64,000 bases of DNA from Saussurea involucrata (GCA_033807775.1 CM066321.1:253134422-253198421), one strand, 5' to 3'. Positions 22,417 through 34,025 are shown, counted from the first letter of the stretch. Program-made: numbers and translations. Notes: generated from the sequence alone by a model not told the origin.

Positions 22417-22719
22417 CGGAACCCAAATCTATGTGTGTAGACATGGGATCACGTTAACCTCAAAAGAAAAACGCTGACAGATTTATGAGTTGTGGAGTTT
22501 TAATCATATATCAAACACCAAAGAACTGATTTAAGCGATTCAAGAAAATTTAGAAAGCCAACACACAAATCTACAATAATTGTGTTTTGTGTTTTCGCAA
22601 ATTTGGGGAGCATCTAACTAAAACCGACATTGAAATCGAAAGTATGATACTGGATGGAAATAAGAGGTAATTAAGTGGCTAGATTGTCACTTAATTATTC
22701 AGAGGATATTAAAAGTTAA

Positions 22720-23750
22720 GGGTGCGTTTGGTTCGGCAGATTCCGATGGAATTGGGCGGAATTGGTATGGTCAATTCCATTGACCAAATTCCATTCTGAT
22801 GCTTGGTTCTTCATGGAATGGAATTGAATTCCATGAATTCCCCCCAAATCGGGAATTCACCATTCCTTACCAAATGTGATGGAATTGAAATCCATTCCAC
22901 CCAATATATTGAAAATGACAAAAATACATTTAAACCAAAAACCCTTTTGCAACTCAGATGGAACTCCTTTGTCTGCAACTCCTTCATCGTCGATACCACA
23001 ACCCTCCTCACTTCGGTTCTTTGTTTGCAACTCCTCAGATGGAACTCCTTTGTCTGCAACTCCTCACTTCGATACCATCGTCGACTCCTTTGTCTGCAAC
23101 TCCATCTCGTTCACAATACCACAGCCCTCCTCACTTCGGTTCTTTGTCTGCAACTCCTCAGATGGAACTCCTTTGTCTGCAACTCCTCACTTCGATGGAA
23201 CTCCTTTGTCTGCAACTCCTCATTTCGATACCATCGTCGACTCCTTTGTCTGCAAATCCCTCTCGTTCACAATACCCCTGCTCACTCGATTTCAGATTCT
23301 TGACCGCTCCTAGGTCAAAATATGCTGCAATGGGGAGAGGATGAGGAAGACAAAGGAATAGCAACTAGGTCAAAATAAAATGGGGAGAAGATGAGGATAA
23401 GTAAAGTGGGTAAATTTTTTTAATTAATAATTCAGTTACTAGATTTTAAAAGAAATCCATGGAAACAATGGTAAATTACATTTTTTTCTCATTAAATGTT
23501 AATTTTATAATTATTTTTAGTTAAGATAAAATAAAATTAAAATTAATGGAAAGGGTATTTTTGTCATTTTTCATAACTCCATTCCGATTCCATGACAAAC
23601 CAAACAGATAGATTTCAAGATTACATTCCATTTCCTGTCAACCAAACAGTTGGTCAAACCTGATAACATTCCATTCCAATTCCTTCCGGATTCCAATTCC
23701 TTTGATAGATTCCATTCCAACAGAAATCATTCTGCGAACCAAACGCACCC
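22720..23750. mobile_element. Tourist-like (PIF/Harbinger type) non-autonomous DNA transposon
   Basis: 1031 bp with terminal inverted repeats starting GGGTGCGTTTGGTTCG on both ends and a TAA duplication at 22717-22719 and 23751-23753. Subterminal DNA is full of GGAATTGGAATGG words in inverted orientation. A three-base TWA target and a short G-rich terminus fit the PIF/Harbinger superfamily. No transposase is encoded; open frames up to 166 codons inside are repeats read as protein. Confidence 0.8.
22957..23270. repeat. Minisatellite inside the Tourist-like element
   Basis: Irregular tandem units built from CTCCTTTGTCTGCAACTCC joined to CACTTCGATACCATCGTCGA or CACTTCGGTTCTTTG segments. At least seven copies of the first segment are present in mixed order. 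It explains the overlapping open frames here. Confidence 0.85.
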
Positions 23751-23753
23751 TAA

Positions 23754-24558
23754 GAGGTTTTGAAAAGGAAGAAAAAGCAAACGGCCTGAATCATGTTATG
23801 TTTGACTGAATCACACATAAATGACAATTAAAAGCTTATTCTGAAAAAAAAACACCACCTGAATGTGACATGTGTATTCACAACGGGGCACTAAGCTACA
23901 ATAGGTAATGTTAGTCGTAATGGGTTAAGTTGTGCTGTATTTAAATGTCACAAATAAATAATATTCAAAAGGTGCTGGTAAAGAAATAATATGGCTAAAT
24001 ATAAAATAGACCAGTAGATGTTTTCACGAAGATTATAAAATAATATAAAATAATATATAATAATATATAATACATGGTTTATATTTTATTGAACTATTTA
24101 ATTACAACTAACAAAATATTTTAAAAAAAACATACAAACTTAATAGATAAAAGTAAATGTCATCGACTAATATCATAAAAGTTGAATAAAATAAATTGCG
24201 GGAAGGAAAACTCTTTCCCTCCGTTTTCCCCTAAATTTTTCATTGGTCCGGTTGTTTTAGGTGGTGTTTGTTTGTTTCAAATTAAGCTTTTAATTAACCT
24301 AAATAGATAATCCTGTATCTTCCTCTCAACCCCTGCCGCTCGATTCACGTCTCCTCTTTTGCTTTGGTCTTCTCAATCTTTACATTGCCGCTGTTCAATA
24401 ATCAAATACAAAACATATAGCCTCTTCTACTGAAAAATACTGTCAACCTTGCAACTTCTCACCCTTATTCCTAAATCGTCTCAAACCCTAAAACCATTAT
24501 ATCCCTCGACTTCTCGATTAAACTCTGACCAATAACGGCGACGGGTCTATAAATCATA
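23754..24558. other. Unassigned DNA left of element C; possible 5' region of a host gene
   Basis: After an AT-rich stretch to about 24190, the sequence becomes pyrimidine-rich (CTTCCTCTCAACCCCTGCCG) with an AAACCCTAAAACC string at 24485-24497, which resembles plant 5' untranslated regions. It is cut at 24558 by element C and should resume at 43441. No coding frame was recognised. Confidence 0.35.
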
Positions 24559-24836
24559 TGTAGAATCCAGATCCGTGCAACAATGATGAAATCGAAATAA
24601 TAAACAGTATACATTATGATTTCAACTGGTCACCCCTTTCATTAACTTTCAGAGAGAATATTACAATACGAATTAGAAAGCTAAAGAGATGATTCGCTTG
24701 TTTTTCCAAGCTAATCAACATTAAATACAATGGGCCCGTGGTTAACAAGCCCACGACCGTTCACTAATAAGCTCTAATTTAATCAAATACAATTCAACCC
24801 TTGAACTTTAAATCAACTATAAAACCTGCCCTAACA
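24559..24836 (-). repeat. 3' LTR of element C
   Basis: 278 bp; minus strand TGTTAGGGCAGG to GGATTCTACA. A polypurine tract adjoins at 24837-24848. The first six bases, TGTTAG, supply the Cys codon and stop of the env-like ORF. Confidence 0.9.
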
Positions 24837-25407
24837 ATCTCCCCCTTTGATTTGAAGTTCGAGTTGGCGCTCTAGATCTCTCCAGTTGAAGATATATCTT
24901 TTGTGGAGCGCGAAGTGTGCCTCGAACAATCTGATGGCGCGGCGATAGTCGATGCGATCTTCAATCATTTCCAAGGCATTCCGAGCAGTTACTTCATTCG
25001 GATTCGGAACATAAGAATACCTTGGATTTTCAGACTCGTTATGAATAATCTTTCGAAGAGAATCTCTGACCTTTAGAAGCGTGCCGTCACAAAATCTGTC
25101 TACCTGACTGAAACGCATGAATTTCTTCTCCTTTTGCTCATTGAGGTAAACAATCCCGAATTCTGGTTCCAGAACCATAGCGTTCTCGGGATACATGTTT
25201 AACTCAGGTGCTTTCAGATTCGGCTTGATCAGATTTACCTTTTTCGCCATGTTCTCGATAGCCATTTGGAAGTCCGTTAGATAAGACATCATGATGGTGC
25301 GTACCAGGTATCGACGAACAGCTTCGAGTGCCTTTGTAATCTCTAGCGGTCGGATGGTTCTTGCACGTAAGTCTTTCAGAATAACCAGAAAGTCGAGTGG
25401 TCGGAGG
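24831..25407 (-). pseudogene. Env-like ORF of element C, C-terminal part
   Basis: Continues in frame from 30954 once element D and one TTCTT copy are removed. It reads LRPLDFLVILKDL, an Arg-rich helix, then MMSYLTDFQMAIENM, PELNMYPENA, FGIVYLN, KKFMRFSQVDRFCDGTLLKVRDSL, and ends RQLELQIKGGDC inside the LTR edge. From memory, this series (DFQ-x-AIE, KPNL, GVVY, LMR, SDGTL-x-VR) is that of env-like/retroelement proteins widespread in Asteraceae and is also seen at the end of element A. The biochemical role is unknown. Confidence 0.75.
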
Positions 25408-25412
25408 TTCTT

Positions 25413-25655
25413 TGTGAAACCCAGAATCTAGCAATGATATGTAGAGAGAAAATCTAGAGTGCACAAGTCATCCATGTATTGATCTTTAGAGAGTAAATGA
25501 CAAATGCTTCAAGTGTTACAAGAGTTCTTGATTCATATCTAACTAAGAACTAGACATGCCTATTTATACCCATAACATACAAGGTATAAAGGCATTACGA
25601 ACTAATACAGTACATTGACTTTACAGTAAATCTTAAATACAATAATGCTCTAACA
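25413..25655 (-). repeat. 3' LTR of element D
   Basis: 243 bp, followed on the plus strand by the polypurine complement (ATCTCCCCCTTTGG from 25656). A TATAAATA box (minus) lies at about 25559-25566. Confidence 0.92.
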
Positions 25656-25789
25656 ATCTCCCCCTTTGGATTCAAGATTTAAAAAATATGACAGCAGTCT
25701 TCAGCTCTTTGTAAAGTCAATCTTCTCAAACAGACACTTTATCAAACCATCTTCAAGTCTTGTTCTCATATAAACTTTCTCATATTAAA

Positions 25790-26110
25790 ATGATCCGAAA
25801 CCATCATATTGGATGTAGGCAGATTCGAAACCATAAGGATTCGGATGCAAGAGGGTGCGATACCATCCGTTTCGAATCAATAAGGGTTCGAAACCATGGG
25901 ATTCGAATCATGTAGAGTGCGAAATCAAGGAATCCGGATCAAGGCATGTACGAAACCAACGGAAGTCGAATCAAGTTGAGTCCGAAACCATGAGAATTCG
26001 TATCATGAAGGATGCGAAACCATGCGAAACCATCCACATTGTTGAACTTTTAGGTGTAAGCACATTCTGAAACTCAGAACTAAGATGACCAAGTTCAGCA
26101 ATATTTCTGA
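25790..26110. repeat. TTCGAA-type palindrome cluster, 3' non-coding region of D
   Basis: Some twelve copies of a loose unit: (A/G)-TTCG-(A/T)-A, often followed by ACCAT, spaced about 25-30 bp. The same words make up the leader array of D at 29690-30300. Confidence 0.7.
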
Positions 26111-26220
26111 CTTCACAAGATTCGAAACCAATATTACTTGTATTTTGAATGATTTCTTCAATACAATCTTCATCTCTTTGACCTTGAATTGTCTTCGACA
26201 TGAAATTGAATTAAACATTT

Positions 26221-26378
26221 CTCCCCCTTTTTCGATGATAGTGAGCATCATGATCATCGAAAACCTTTTTCAATTTCAGTCGCATCTCTGAGTATTACTA
26301 ACAATCTCCTCCTTAATGAATAACCTTGCTCCCCCTCAAAATAAGAATTCTGGAGCAATTTGTTTTCTCCCCCTGAAA
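26221..26378 (-). promoter_or_regulatory. Additional polypurine tracts of element D
   Basis: AGGGGGAG-type strings on the minus strand at about 26221-26230, 26328-26337 and 26368-26377, besides the one at the LTR. Multiple polypurine tracts upstream of the 3' LTR are a described hallmark of Sireviruses. Confidence 0.7.
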
Positions 26379-26810
26379 GTATGCATATATTTCATTAAAA
26401 ATATTCATTTCAAATACAGTGCATTAATGAAAACATTTATACACGAAATATAAAATTCATTGAACCACATTTTATAACTACTAACATTTGATCATTTAAA
26501 AACTTTACAAAATAAATCCAACTTAATGAAATTCAACAGATTTTACAATCAAATGAAATCAAATGCATGTGTTTGGATTCAAAAACAAGACATCATTGTA
26601 TATCAAGTTAAAAATGTTCAGTTTCAACCCCTTTATTAAATCTATTTGGTGTGCTAGCATGTGAAATATGATTAGCTACAAGCATATGCAATTCTAAAAC
26701 ATATAAGAATACATTGCTCTACTCACACTATTTGTCCAAAATCAGGATTTTCACAAATTTACGGGTTTATCGCGACTTTGTATTTTCCCAAGTTTCAAGA
26801 GATGTGTGCT

Positions 26811-27185
26811 CATTGGCATCTTTTGATTTTGTGCACATTGGCATCTTTTGATTTTGTGCTCATTGGCATCTTTTGATCAAAAAGTTTAGTAAGAATAAGA
26901 TACACCGTTAAACATGACTTTCTATCTGGTTCTATAGCAGGATTTGGGTTAGCAGATCCCAGACCAGTTGGCCTTAGGTGCTAGGTGACGAGCACCCCTT
27001 AGAACTTAATTTCCCAAACCAGAAAGGCCTCATCGATATATCTTAAACCCATTTGTACCAGTAGAACATGGCTTTCTATCTGGTTCTATAGCAGGATTTG
27101 GGTCAGCCGATCCCAGACCAATTGATCTTAGGGACTAGGTGTCGAGCACCCCTTAGGACTTACTCTCCCAAACCAGAAAGGCCAC
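26811..27185 (-). repeat. Twin structured repeats and 25-bp triplet of element D
   Basis: Two ~120-bp units (27185-27066 and 27032-26912 in sense order) start with GGCCTTTCTGGTTTGGG and end with CCCAAA, then AACCAG and AGAAAG; these arms can pair. Inside each are a GGTG/CACC hairpin and a GACC-AACT-GGTC type tetraloop hairpin. Three tandem ~25-bp units built on AAAAGATGCCAATGAGCAC follow at 26880-26811. The same arrangement is in P and E. Confidence 0.75.
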
Positions 27186-27644
27186 AGGTACAAACTTTCA
27201 AACGAAATGATTTTTATTTGTTTATTTGATACATCGCAATCACTTGGTTCTAAAAACATAATGCTTCCCCCATATTTTCGTTTCCATCCATCATTTTGAC
27301 AAATAGGCTTTTTTGAGCATTATATTCTATATAAGTCCAGATTCACATAACTTCGAGCATTCAGCATAATTTCATTCATGTTTTGCTGACCTTTCGATTT
27401 ATTTCAGAAGTGAAAGTTGAAACAAATATAACTCAGATAATACAAAAATACTTGTAAAATCACCCTTGACACACATTTCATTTATTGAATGAAAATTGAA
27501 AAATTTAATCTCAATGAATTAAATTTGTAAAGATTCAAACATTCAAAGCAGTAGAAATAAAACATAATGCAATGTTACCTTTCACCACTTGTTCCTTGAA
27601 ACAGATGGATGTGACAGTTAAGGATATCACCTGAGTAGTATGAG

Positions 27645-27798
27645 TTCTAAACTGATTTGTTTAGAAGTCTTAGACTTTGAAGTACGGGTCCTGAACTGAA
27701 TTGTTCAGAAGCCAAAGTCGTTGAAGCACGGGTTTTGAACCGATATGTTCAAAAGCCAAAAACGTTGAAGCACGGGTCCTGAACTGATGTATTCAGAA
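27645..27798 (-). repeat. 44-bp-periodic hairpin array of element D (4 units)
   Basis: Hairpins at 27645-27666, 27689-27710, 27733-27754 and 27777-27798, exactly 44 bp apart. Each has 8-bp arms and a 6-base loop. In sense, arms are TTCTAAAC/GTTTAGAA, TTCTGAAC/GTTCAGGA, TTTTGAAC/GTTCAAAA and TTCTGAAT/GTTCAGGA. Arm changes are matched on the other arm or give G-U pairs. A CCCGTRCTTC word lies between hairpins. Confidence 0.85.
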
Positions 27799-27937
27799 AC
27801 CAATAATTTTGCTCTCCCTTAATGGCACAAGTACATACTCTTCAAAAAAAATCCACCGCTTCTCTTTTGTTTTCAGTCATGTGTGTGGTATATATATTTC
27901 CAAATCAGCACAACACATGATGAACCTACAAAACAGA

Positions 27938-29552
27938 TTAAGCAGATTTTGGTACCCAACGGCACTTGGCTCCTAGTGTGTTAGGTGTAGATTTCTTAAA
28001 AGGAATACTGTAAGTACCGTACCAATAAGAAGTATAATCTTTATGCACAAAGTCATTTGAACCACAGTAGGAACAACAAATTTTCTTATGTGCCAACCTA
28101 ATTAGATGATTTGTGGAATAAACAAGATTAGGTGGAACAGAAGATTTACCTTTCGGAGCATTGTTCCTCTTTGCTTTTGGTGTGGATACATATGATTTTG
28201 GCACATCTTTCTTTGGAACTGTTATGCCTTTGACTCTCCATTCCATCTTCACCTTCTTGAAGACTGGAACTTCTTCAGATTTGGAAGTATTAACTTTAGG
28301 CACTTTTGAATCCTTATCCGATTTATCAAGCAAATGATTATAGAAGAGATTTGTAGAACGAATCTGATCTTTTGAGAAATCAGTTGATCTATTAAATTGT
28401 TTAGAAGGAATATTTTTAAAACTTGAACTTGAAGCAGTTTTAAAAGAATATTCAGAATCATTTGATTTAACAAATGGAGTCTGAAAGATAGTATCATGAC
28501 TGGCCTGCTTTGAGACATCAAATTTAAAAATGATGTCTTCAAGTTCGTTGACTTTGTTTATCAAAACATTTTTCTCTTTCGAAATTAGATCAAATTTCTT
28601 TTAGAGATCAGATTTGATCAACTCATCCTTTCATAATATCAGCTGATAAACCAGATAATCTTTTGGTAAGATTAAGAATCGCATCTTCAAAATATTCGCG
28701 TTCCGATTCAAAATCTTTTTCCAAAAACTTTCTTTTATCAGTAATCTCTTTGAAAATTTCCATAATTTTCTTTTTAAGGGTTTTACTTTCCTTTTCAAAG
28801 AGATTTTTCTTTTCCGTAAAATCTTTTCTTTCCTTTTCCAAAACATTTTCCAATTCAGAGATTTTCACGGAAAGCTCAAAACTTTTAATCTCAAAAGATT
28901 TTCGTTCAGTTTCAAATTTAGCTCTTTCTTTTTCGAGCTTGTCTTTTTTTAAAAATAAAACTTTCTCAAAGTCAGAAACTTGTTTTGAAAGTTTTATACA
29001 TTTTAGCTCAGTTAGTTCCTTTTCTTTAAGAACTTTCTTTGAAGAAAGAGACTATCTTTCACGTTCTGAAAGCTTCTTCTTCAATTCAACGTTTTCACCT
29101 TCCAACGTTGTTCTTTTCTCTTAAACTCTTTTTATTTGATCTTGTAGATATGAGTTCCCCTTTTCTCTCTCGATTTCTCTACTCTTCATATCAGCATTTT
29201 CATTTTGAAGAGTTGTTACTTTCTCTTGAAGTTTCTTGATTTGATCGTGTAGACTTGAGTTGTCTTTCTTTGTTTCAAGACCTGCAATAAATACTTCAAG
29301 ATCAGTAATTCTTTTAGTAAGTTTAGCATTTGAAGAAGAAATGTCTAAAATTTGTCTCTTTAGATCAACATTTTCTTCCTCCAATGCTTTATTTAAAACA
29401 GGAAATAAAGGATTTGAAGTATTAGGTTTAACAAAATTTTGCTTCAAACCTTCACCACTGGATTTAACAATAGTTTGCTTCAAACTTTCATTATTAGAAT
29501 TAACAAAAGTTTGTGGTGTTGAAGGTATTTCTGTTATAAGAACTTGTTGCAA
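27938..29552 (-). pseudogene. Coiled-coil gag-tail ORF of element D (broken)
   Basis: One ancestral ORF now in three pieces: 29552-29121, a middle part open at 28868-28623 in the same frame but separated by two stops, and 28564-27938 after a frameshift. The first two are almost wholly coiled coil (E, K, L heptads). The last contains MEWRVKG, a Cys motif CCSYCGSNDF followed by YWYGTY, and the tail RWVPKSA then TAA. It corresponds to the end of Sirevirus Gag, and the capsid and CCHC knuckle are missing. Intact in P and nearly so in E. A stub of protease (HMT) follows at 27884-27874. Confidence 0.8.
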
Positions 29553-29689
29553 AATTTCATTATTTGGCTTAACAACAACTTGTGGAGTTGGAGGTATTTC
29601 TGTTATAATATTTTGCTCTTAAAGTGTATGAAAACACTATAGAAAAAATTTCGGAACAAAAAAAATTCTCAAAATACTTTTTTTTAAAT

Positions 29690-30300
29690 CAACACGAATT
29701 CGGATCTATAAGGGTGCGAAACCACGGAATTCGTATGTTGAAGGGTTCGAAACCCCTGACTTCGGATGCTGAAGGGTTCGAAACCCCTGAATTCGTATGC
29801 TGAAGGATTCGAAATCCCTGAATTCGGATGCTTAAGGGTTCGAAATCCCAAGAATTCGTATGCTGAAGGATTCGAAATCCCTAAATTCGGATGCTGAAGG
29901 GTTCGAAATCCCAAGAATTCGGTTGCTGAAGGATTCGAAATCCCTGAATTCGGACTTAGCTTGGTGCGAAATCAACACTTAGACAAAATTCACCTCAGAA
30001 TTCGGACAAAGATGGGTGCGGAACCACGGAATTCGAACCTATCTTGGTACGAAACCAACACTTGTTCAAAATCAAAATATACGGTGCGAAACCACTAGAA
30101 TTCGGACTTAACTATGTTCGAAACCTCAAGAATTCGAACCTAACAGGGTTCGAATCCACGGATTTCGGACTTAACTGGATCCGAAACCAATACTTGAACA
30201 CTTCGAAAAACTTGAATGGTGCGAAAACCGTATGAATGGTCCATAACCCTCAAGAATGATCCGAAACCTTCACTTCGAACTTGAAAATCCCAGATTCAAC
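29690..30300. repeat. Leader palindrome array of element D
   Basis: About fifteen units of 28-40 bp. Plus-strand core: GAATTCGGATGCTGAAGG followed by GTTCGAAACC or ATTCGAAATCC. TTCGAA and GAATTC palindromes alternate. The 28-30-bp units at 29700-29950 are most regular; copies decay towards 30300. The array lies between PBS and ORF. Confidence 0.85.
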
Positions 30301-30696
30301 CATAACTTTCTTAATTCTTGATCAATTAACACGAAATTTGTACTGGTTTGCTCGAAATCAAAATCCACACACTTTCTTAGTTAATCACAAGTCCTAATTC
30401 GATCAATTTAATCGAATTAAAGTCCAAAACAGTGAATTAGGGTTTTCGAACAAAGTTTCAAAGAAATGATCAAATCCAATGTTTCTGTGCAGTAATTGAT
30501 GATGATCCAAGAATTAATGTTGTTCAGATATCAATTCCGAGTTCAGTGATGCCAAGAATTGATCCAAGAAATCAAAAATCAAAGTCTGAATGAAAAGTGA
30601 TCAGATGAACAGTAAAACATGCATGGTCCGAAATCTGTATGAACAGTGTAAAAATTCTTCAATTTGCTTCTTGATCTGCATGAATCTCCTGTTTGA

Positions 30697-30709
30697 GCTC
30701 TGATACCAA
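30697..30709 (-). promoter_or_regulatory. Primer binding site of element D
   Basis: Minus strand TTGGTATCAGAGC beside the 5' LTR; initiator-Met type. Confidence 0.85.
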
Positions 30710-30710
30710 A

Positions 30711-30953
30711 TGTGAAACCCAGAATCTAGCAATGATATGTAGAGAGAAAATTTAGAGTGCACAAGTCATCCATGTATTGATCTTTAGAGAGTAAATGACA
30801 AATGCTTCAAGTGTTACAAGAGTTCTTGATTCATATCTAACTAAGAACTAGACATGCCTATTTATACCCATAACATACAAGGTATAAAGGCATTACAAAC
30901 TAATACAGTACATTGACTTTACAGTAAATCTTGAATACAATAATGCTCTAACA
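30711..30953 (-). repeat. 5' LTR of element D
   Basis: 243 bp; minus strand TGTTAGAGC to GGGTTTCACA; 3 differences from the 3' LTR. Confidence 0.92.
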
Positions 30954-31407
30954 TTCTTGAAATTAGCTTCTGAAAATTTCCATTCGTTCCCATCTTCACG
31001 TCGGACAATGAAAACTGGGTAGACGATCCTCATAATACGTCTTGAATAGATACTGATTACCTCTGTGATTCGAAGTTTGGTTCTGACCTGGTTGACTGGA
31101 AGACACCGCTGCATTGTGCTGATATATCGGCGTTGAAATTCTGGGTCAAGGTTGTAGATACCCAGACAGAAGGTCGGCTCGATCGGGCTAAGCTTGTGGA
31201 CGAATGGCTTCTTCAAAGATTCCTCCAAGTGAGGGATAAGAACCATGATCTTCTCCGAACGGATTTGTTGCTGTTGAGGAGGGGGATGAAGATCAGAAGC
31301 TGTCATGGGAGGAGCAGTTATCGGAAGATCGGAAGTAGTAGACTCGGGTCTTGTTGATGATGTTCCGGTGGGTTGAGCATAGTGAACGGGGTTGCTCCAT
31401 ATAAATT
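30954..31407 (-). pseudogene. Env-like ORF of element C, middle part
   Basis: Open from 31306 and continuing, across the D insertion, into 25407. It is out of frame with the upstream part, which stops at 31408. Readable motifs are LSPIEPTFCLGIYNLD, RTKLRITEVISIYSRR and VRREDGNEWKFSEANFKN. The REDG-x-F-x-(E/D)-A-(N/D)-F signature is shared with element A (REDGKVYYFTDADF). Confidence 0.7.
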
Positions 31408-32718
31408 TTAGAGCAGGAACTGATCGTAGTCAATATTGTCTTCCTCATCAGTAGGGAAGACCAAATTTACCCGGAGATTTACGGCACTGGCGGCTTTTTC
31501 GTACCATGCGTCTTCGGTCTCCGGGTTGGTCTCACACTCTGGATCTATCATGTCCAGTATCGGTCTGTCTGACGAGTCAAAATCGACCAGTTCCTGTGTT
31601 GAACCCTCGGGCTTTTCAACCGTCGAGTCTTCTTCATCTGAAATCTCCATATCTATGACCATATCTGCTAAAGGCAACTCGGCTTCAGGTGCTTCTATTG
31701 TAGCTGCCGCAGTTGGGGGTTCCCGATGAACCATAGTTGTAGCTTCAGACTGGATCAGGGAGGCGGTCTCGGTTTGGCGTTGTCGCTTCTACCCCTCACG
31801 GTGATCAGGATTATCCTGGTCATCGTGTTTACGTTTCAGACCGCCAGCTTGACTCTTACATGTGTCTTCGAGCGACCGGACCCTTTCAGACAGCGTGGCA
31901 AGAGCTTTGTTGTAGTTGTTGAGGGTCGAGTCAATGGCGTCAAGGCATGATGTGATAGATGAAGGTGGAACAGTGACCTGGGATCGGAGAACTGAGATCA
32001 GGTCTGCTTCGGTAGAGGTGGTTGTGTTGGATTCCTGGAGCAGTTGGGCCAATAGCATCGTCTTCAGGGTGTCCACCGAATAGATAGGTTGCGGTGTAAT
32101 CGCTGGAGGTACAATGGCGGTTTCAGTATCGACGAGGTAGCCTTTACCTTTGATAGCGCGCATAGCTTTGGCAAGTTCAGCGGCTACATGTTGCTGCATT
32201 TGTTGCTCCATATCCTGGCGGACAGCCTTAAGGGTGCTGTCTAGAGACCCTGGTGACACGAAGTCGGGTAAATTAACCCCGGGATCACCTAGATTACCCG
32301 TTGAGGTATCTACCACAGGGGTAGAGCCACCGACATTCACAGTTGGCGTGATGTTAGCTGTGGTAGGATTTCCCGCCGATCCTTGTGTTTCACCAAGAGG
32401 TGAAGACACTACGGTGGTTCCGGTCGAGTCACGAAGAGCCTCGACTTGGTGTTGTACCTCTTCAAGTGTCCTAGCCAAATATTGATCTATTACAAGTGGC
32501 TCTAGACTCGATGGTGCACGAAATGAAGTCGAGACCGGGGGCTGCTGGTCTCTTATTTCAACACCAGCACTCTCCGAATGAGAGGCCGGTGGAAGTTGTG
32601 CTTGTTCCCCGTGTAATATTGAAACATCCCTCTGTTGTGAGACGGATGAGTGGATAAGGGGGTCGTTCAATTGCTCCGCTGGGTCCACGGAGTCTTCTTC
32701 AATACCCCGTCCCAACAA
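31408..32718 (-). pseudogene. Env-like ORF of element C, N-terminal part
   Basis: Starts at 32718 and is open for 309 codons to an in-frame TAG at 31791-31789, then stays open in the same frame to 31408. It is rich in Ser, Thr, Pro and Gln. A helical segment lies around residues 165-200 (MEQQMQQHVAAELAKAMRAIKGKG). KRKHDD, then DH, then (after the TAG) KRQR closely matches the basic cluster in element A. Acidic stretches follow (EISDEEDS). The region homologous to the N-terminal folded part of the A protein is not visible. No signal peptide or membrane helix is seen. Confidence 0.7.
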
Positions 32719-33920
32719 ATGAGACGGGATAGCAGATGTGGCTACCCGGATATCGCTCGTTTGGGTCGCTCATGAGCCTCGTTTTCTTTACGGCTCGATC
32801 TTTCCTGGTTCAACTTTGAACGCAGTTCTCTCTCCTACTCACATGATCTATGTCCCGGGGAAGGTCCCTCCGGTGCTGGCTGGACCATGGGATTCCCTAA
32901 CTCTTGTCTCTCGCTCAGAGATTATCTTGCTCCCCCCAAAACATGCATGGGGATTGACTTGCTCCCCCTCGGAGTGAGAGTGGGATTTACTTGGGAGACA
33001 TCAACACAAGAAAAACAAACATTTAGACTTTTAAGAAAACAGTGTGACGCTCCACCTCAAGTGATAACCATAATGATGTTGCTCTTGATCCGCCATTGAG
33101 TATCTGTAGAAACAAAGCACAGTTAGTAACTGTGACAGATGAACAAGTGTCGGTGCGTACCTTTGCATTAATAGGCTCAATTTGAGACAACTTGAGAACT
33201 GGCAGTGATGAAACAGGTACAGGACTGAAAATAGCAGGGGCGTCCGGACATAATAATGAAATTGCAAGACATTCCGGACAACACAGGTATCCGAACAAAA
33301 GGTGTCCGGACAACAGAGCATACCGGAGAGGATGAAAGTTTCCGGATGAAATAAGCAATCCAGACAAACGAGAATCCGGATGATATTTAAGAGAGACCAA
33401 GAGTCCGGATATGGTACCCGGGTTCGCTTCCAATCCGGATAAGGACCCGGTCCGGAAACCTATCCGGAAAGATAGGGTTTCCGGATACCTGTCCGGATAC
33501 TTCTGGATTTTCAAGAATTTCTCTGATTCTTGATATTTTGCAAAAATAAAGCTATATGGATTTCAAAAACGAACCTTCTCTCGCTCCCCCTCAAACGGAG
33601 CATGGGGAAGAATTTTCTCCCCCTCGGATAGTGCAATAGAGAGTCCGACACACATAAAAACTTTTAGGCATTGAAAGAAAAACACTGTGTCGCTCCCCCT
33701 CACCTGATGAACATTCAGTTGGATGATCCCCCTCAGAATGTGCGCGTAGTGTGAAATGTACACGGGAGTATCCACACACAAAAAAAAACTTTTCAGCATT
33801 TAAAAAATTGTGTGTGACGCTCCCCCTCAATAGTAGAGTATACTTACCTGATGGCTGATCATGCTCCCCCTAAACACATGAGCAGTCGTGAAATTACAGG
33901 TATAGACAAATCTCACGTCT
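32719..33920. repeat. Non-coding region of element C with TCCGGA repeats and polypurine tracts
   Basis: From about 33240 to 33520, TCCGGA and CCGGATA words occur every 15-25 bp. From 33575 to 33870 and near 32930-32970, at least seven CTCCCCCT strings mark minus-strand polypurine tracts. Open frames crossing this part are repeat sequence. Confidence 0.75.
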
Positions 33921-34025
33921 TCTTAATGTGTTTCCTTGTAGATCGTGAGCAGCTCCCTCCTTGCGGTCATGTGTATGGAGCATCCAGTGTCTAAGGACCA
34001 CACATGACCGTCCTGCAAAACAAGT
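33921..34025 (-). pseudogene. Protease stub of element C
   Basis: After the gag-like stop, the minus strand reads GHVWSLDTGCSIHMTA in the +1 frame: the copia protease start with DTG in place of DSG and I in place of R. The similarity ends within ~40 codons. It shows that C derives from a full gag-pol element by deletion. Confidence 0.8.

Larger units (their letters stand above)
25413..30953 (-). mobile_element. Element D: non-autonomous LTR element with coiled-coil ORF, nested in C
   Basis: 5541 bp with 243-bp LTRs (30711-30953 and 25413-25655; 3 differences by eye) and a perfect target duplication TTCTT (25408-25412 and 30954-30958). It contains PBS, palindrome-rich leader, a single coiled-coil ORF (broken), a protease stub, a hairpin array, twin structured repeats and multiple polypurine tracts. 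There is no integrase, RT or RNase H. It splits the env-like ORF of C, and excision on paper restores that frame. Confidence 0.93.

Noticed and set aside
22803..23344. Three overlapping open frames up to 166 codons
   Set aside because: All are readings of the CTTTGTCTGCAACTCC minisatellite in different phases.
24485..24497. AAACCCTAAAACC as interstitial telomere repeat
   Set aside because: Single copy; such strings are common in plant 5' leaders.
29690..30300. Regular palindromic repeats that recall a CRISPR array
   Set aside because: Unit length and spacing vary, the 'spacers' are repeats too, the setting is a plant retroelement leader, and no cas gene is present.
33023..33514. 163-codon open frame on the minus strand
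   Set aside because: Made of TCCGGA repeats read as protein; no homologous frame in the sister arrays.
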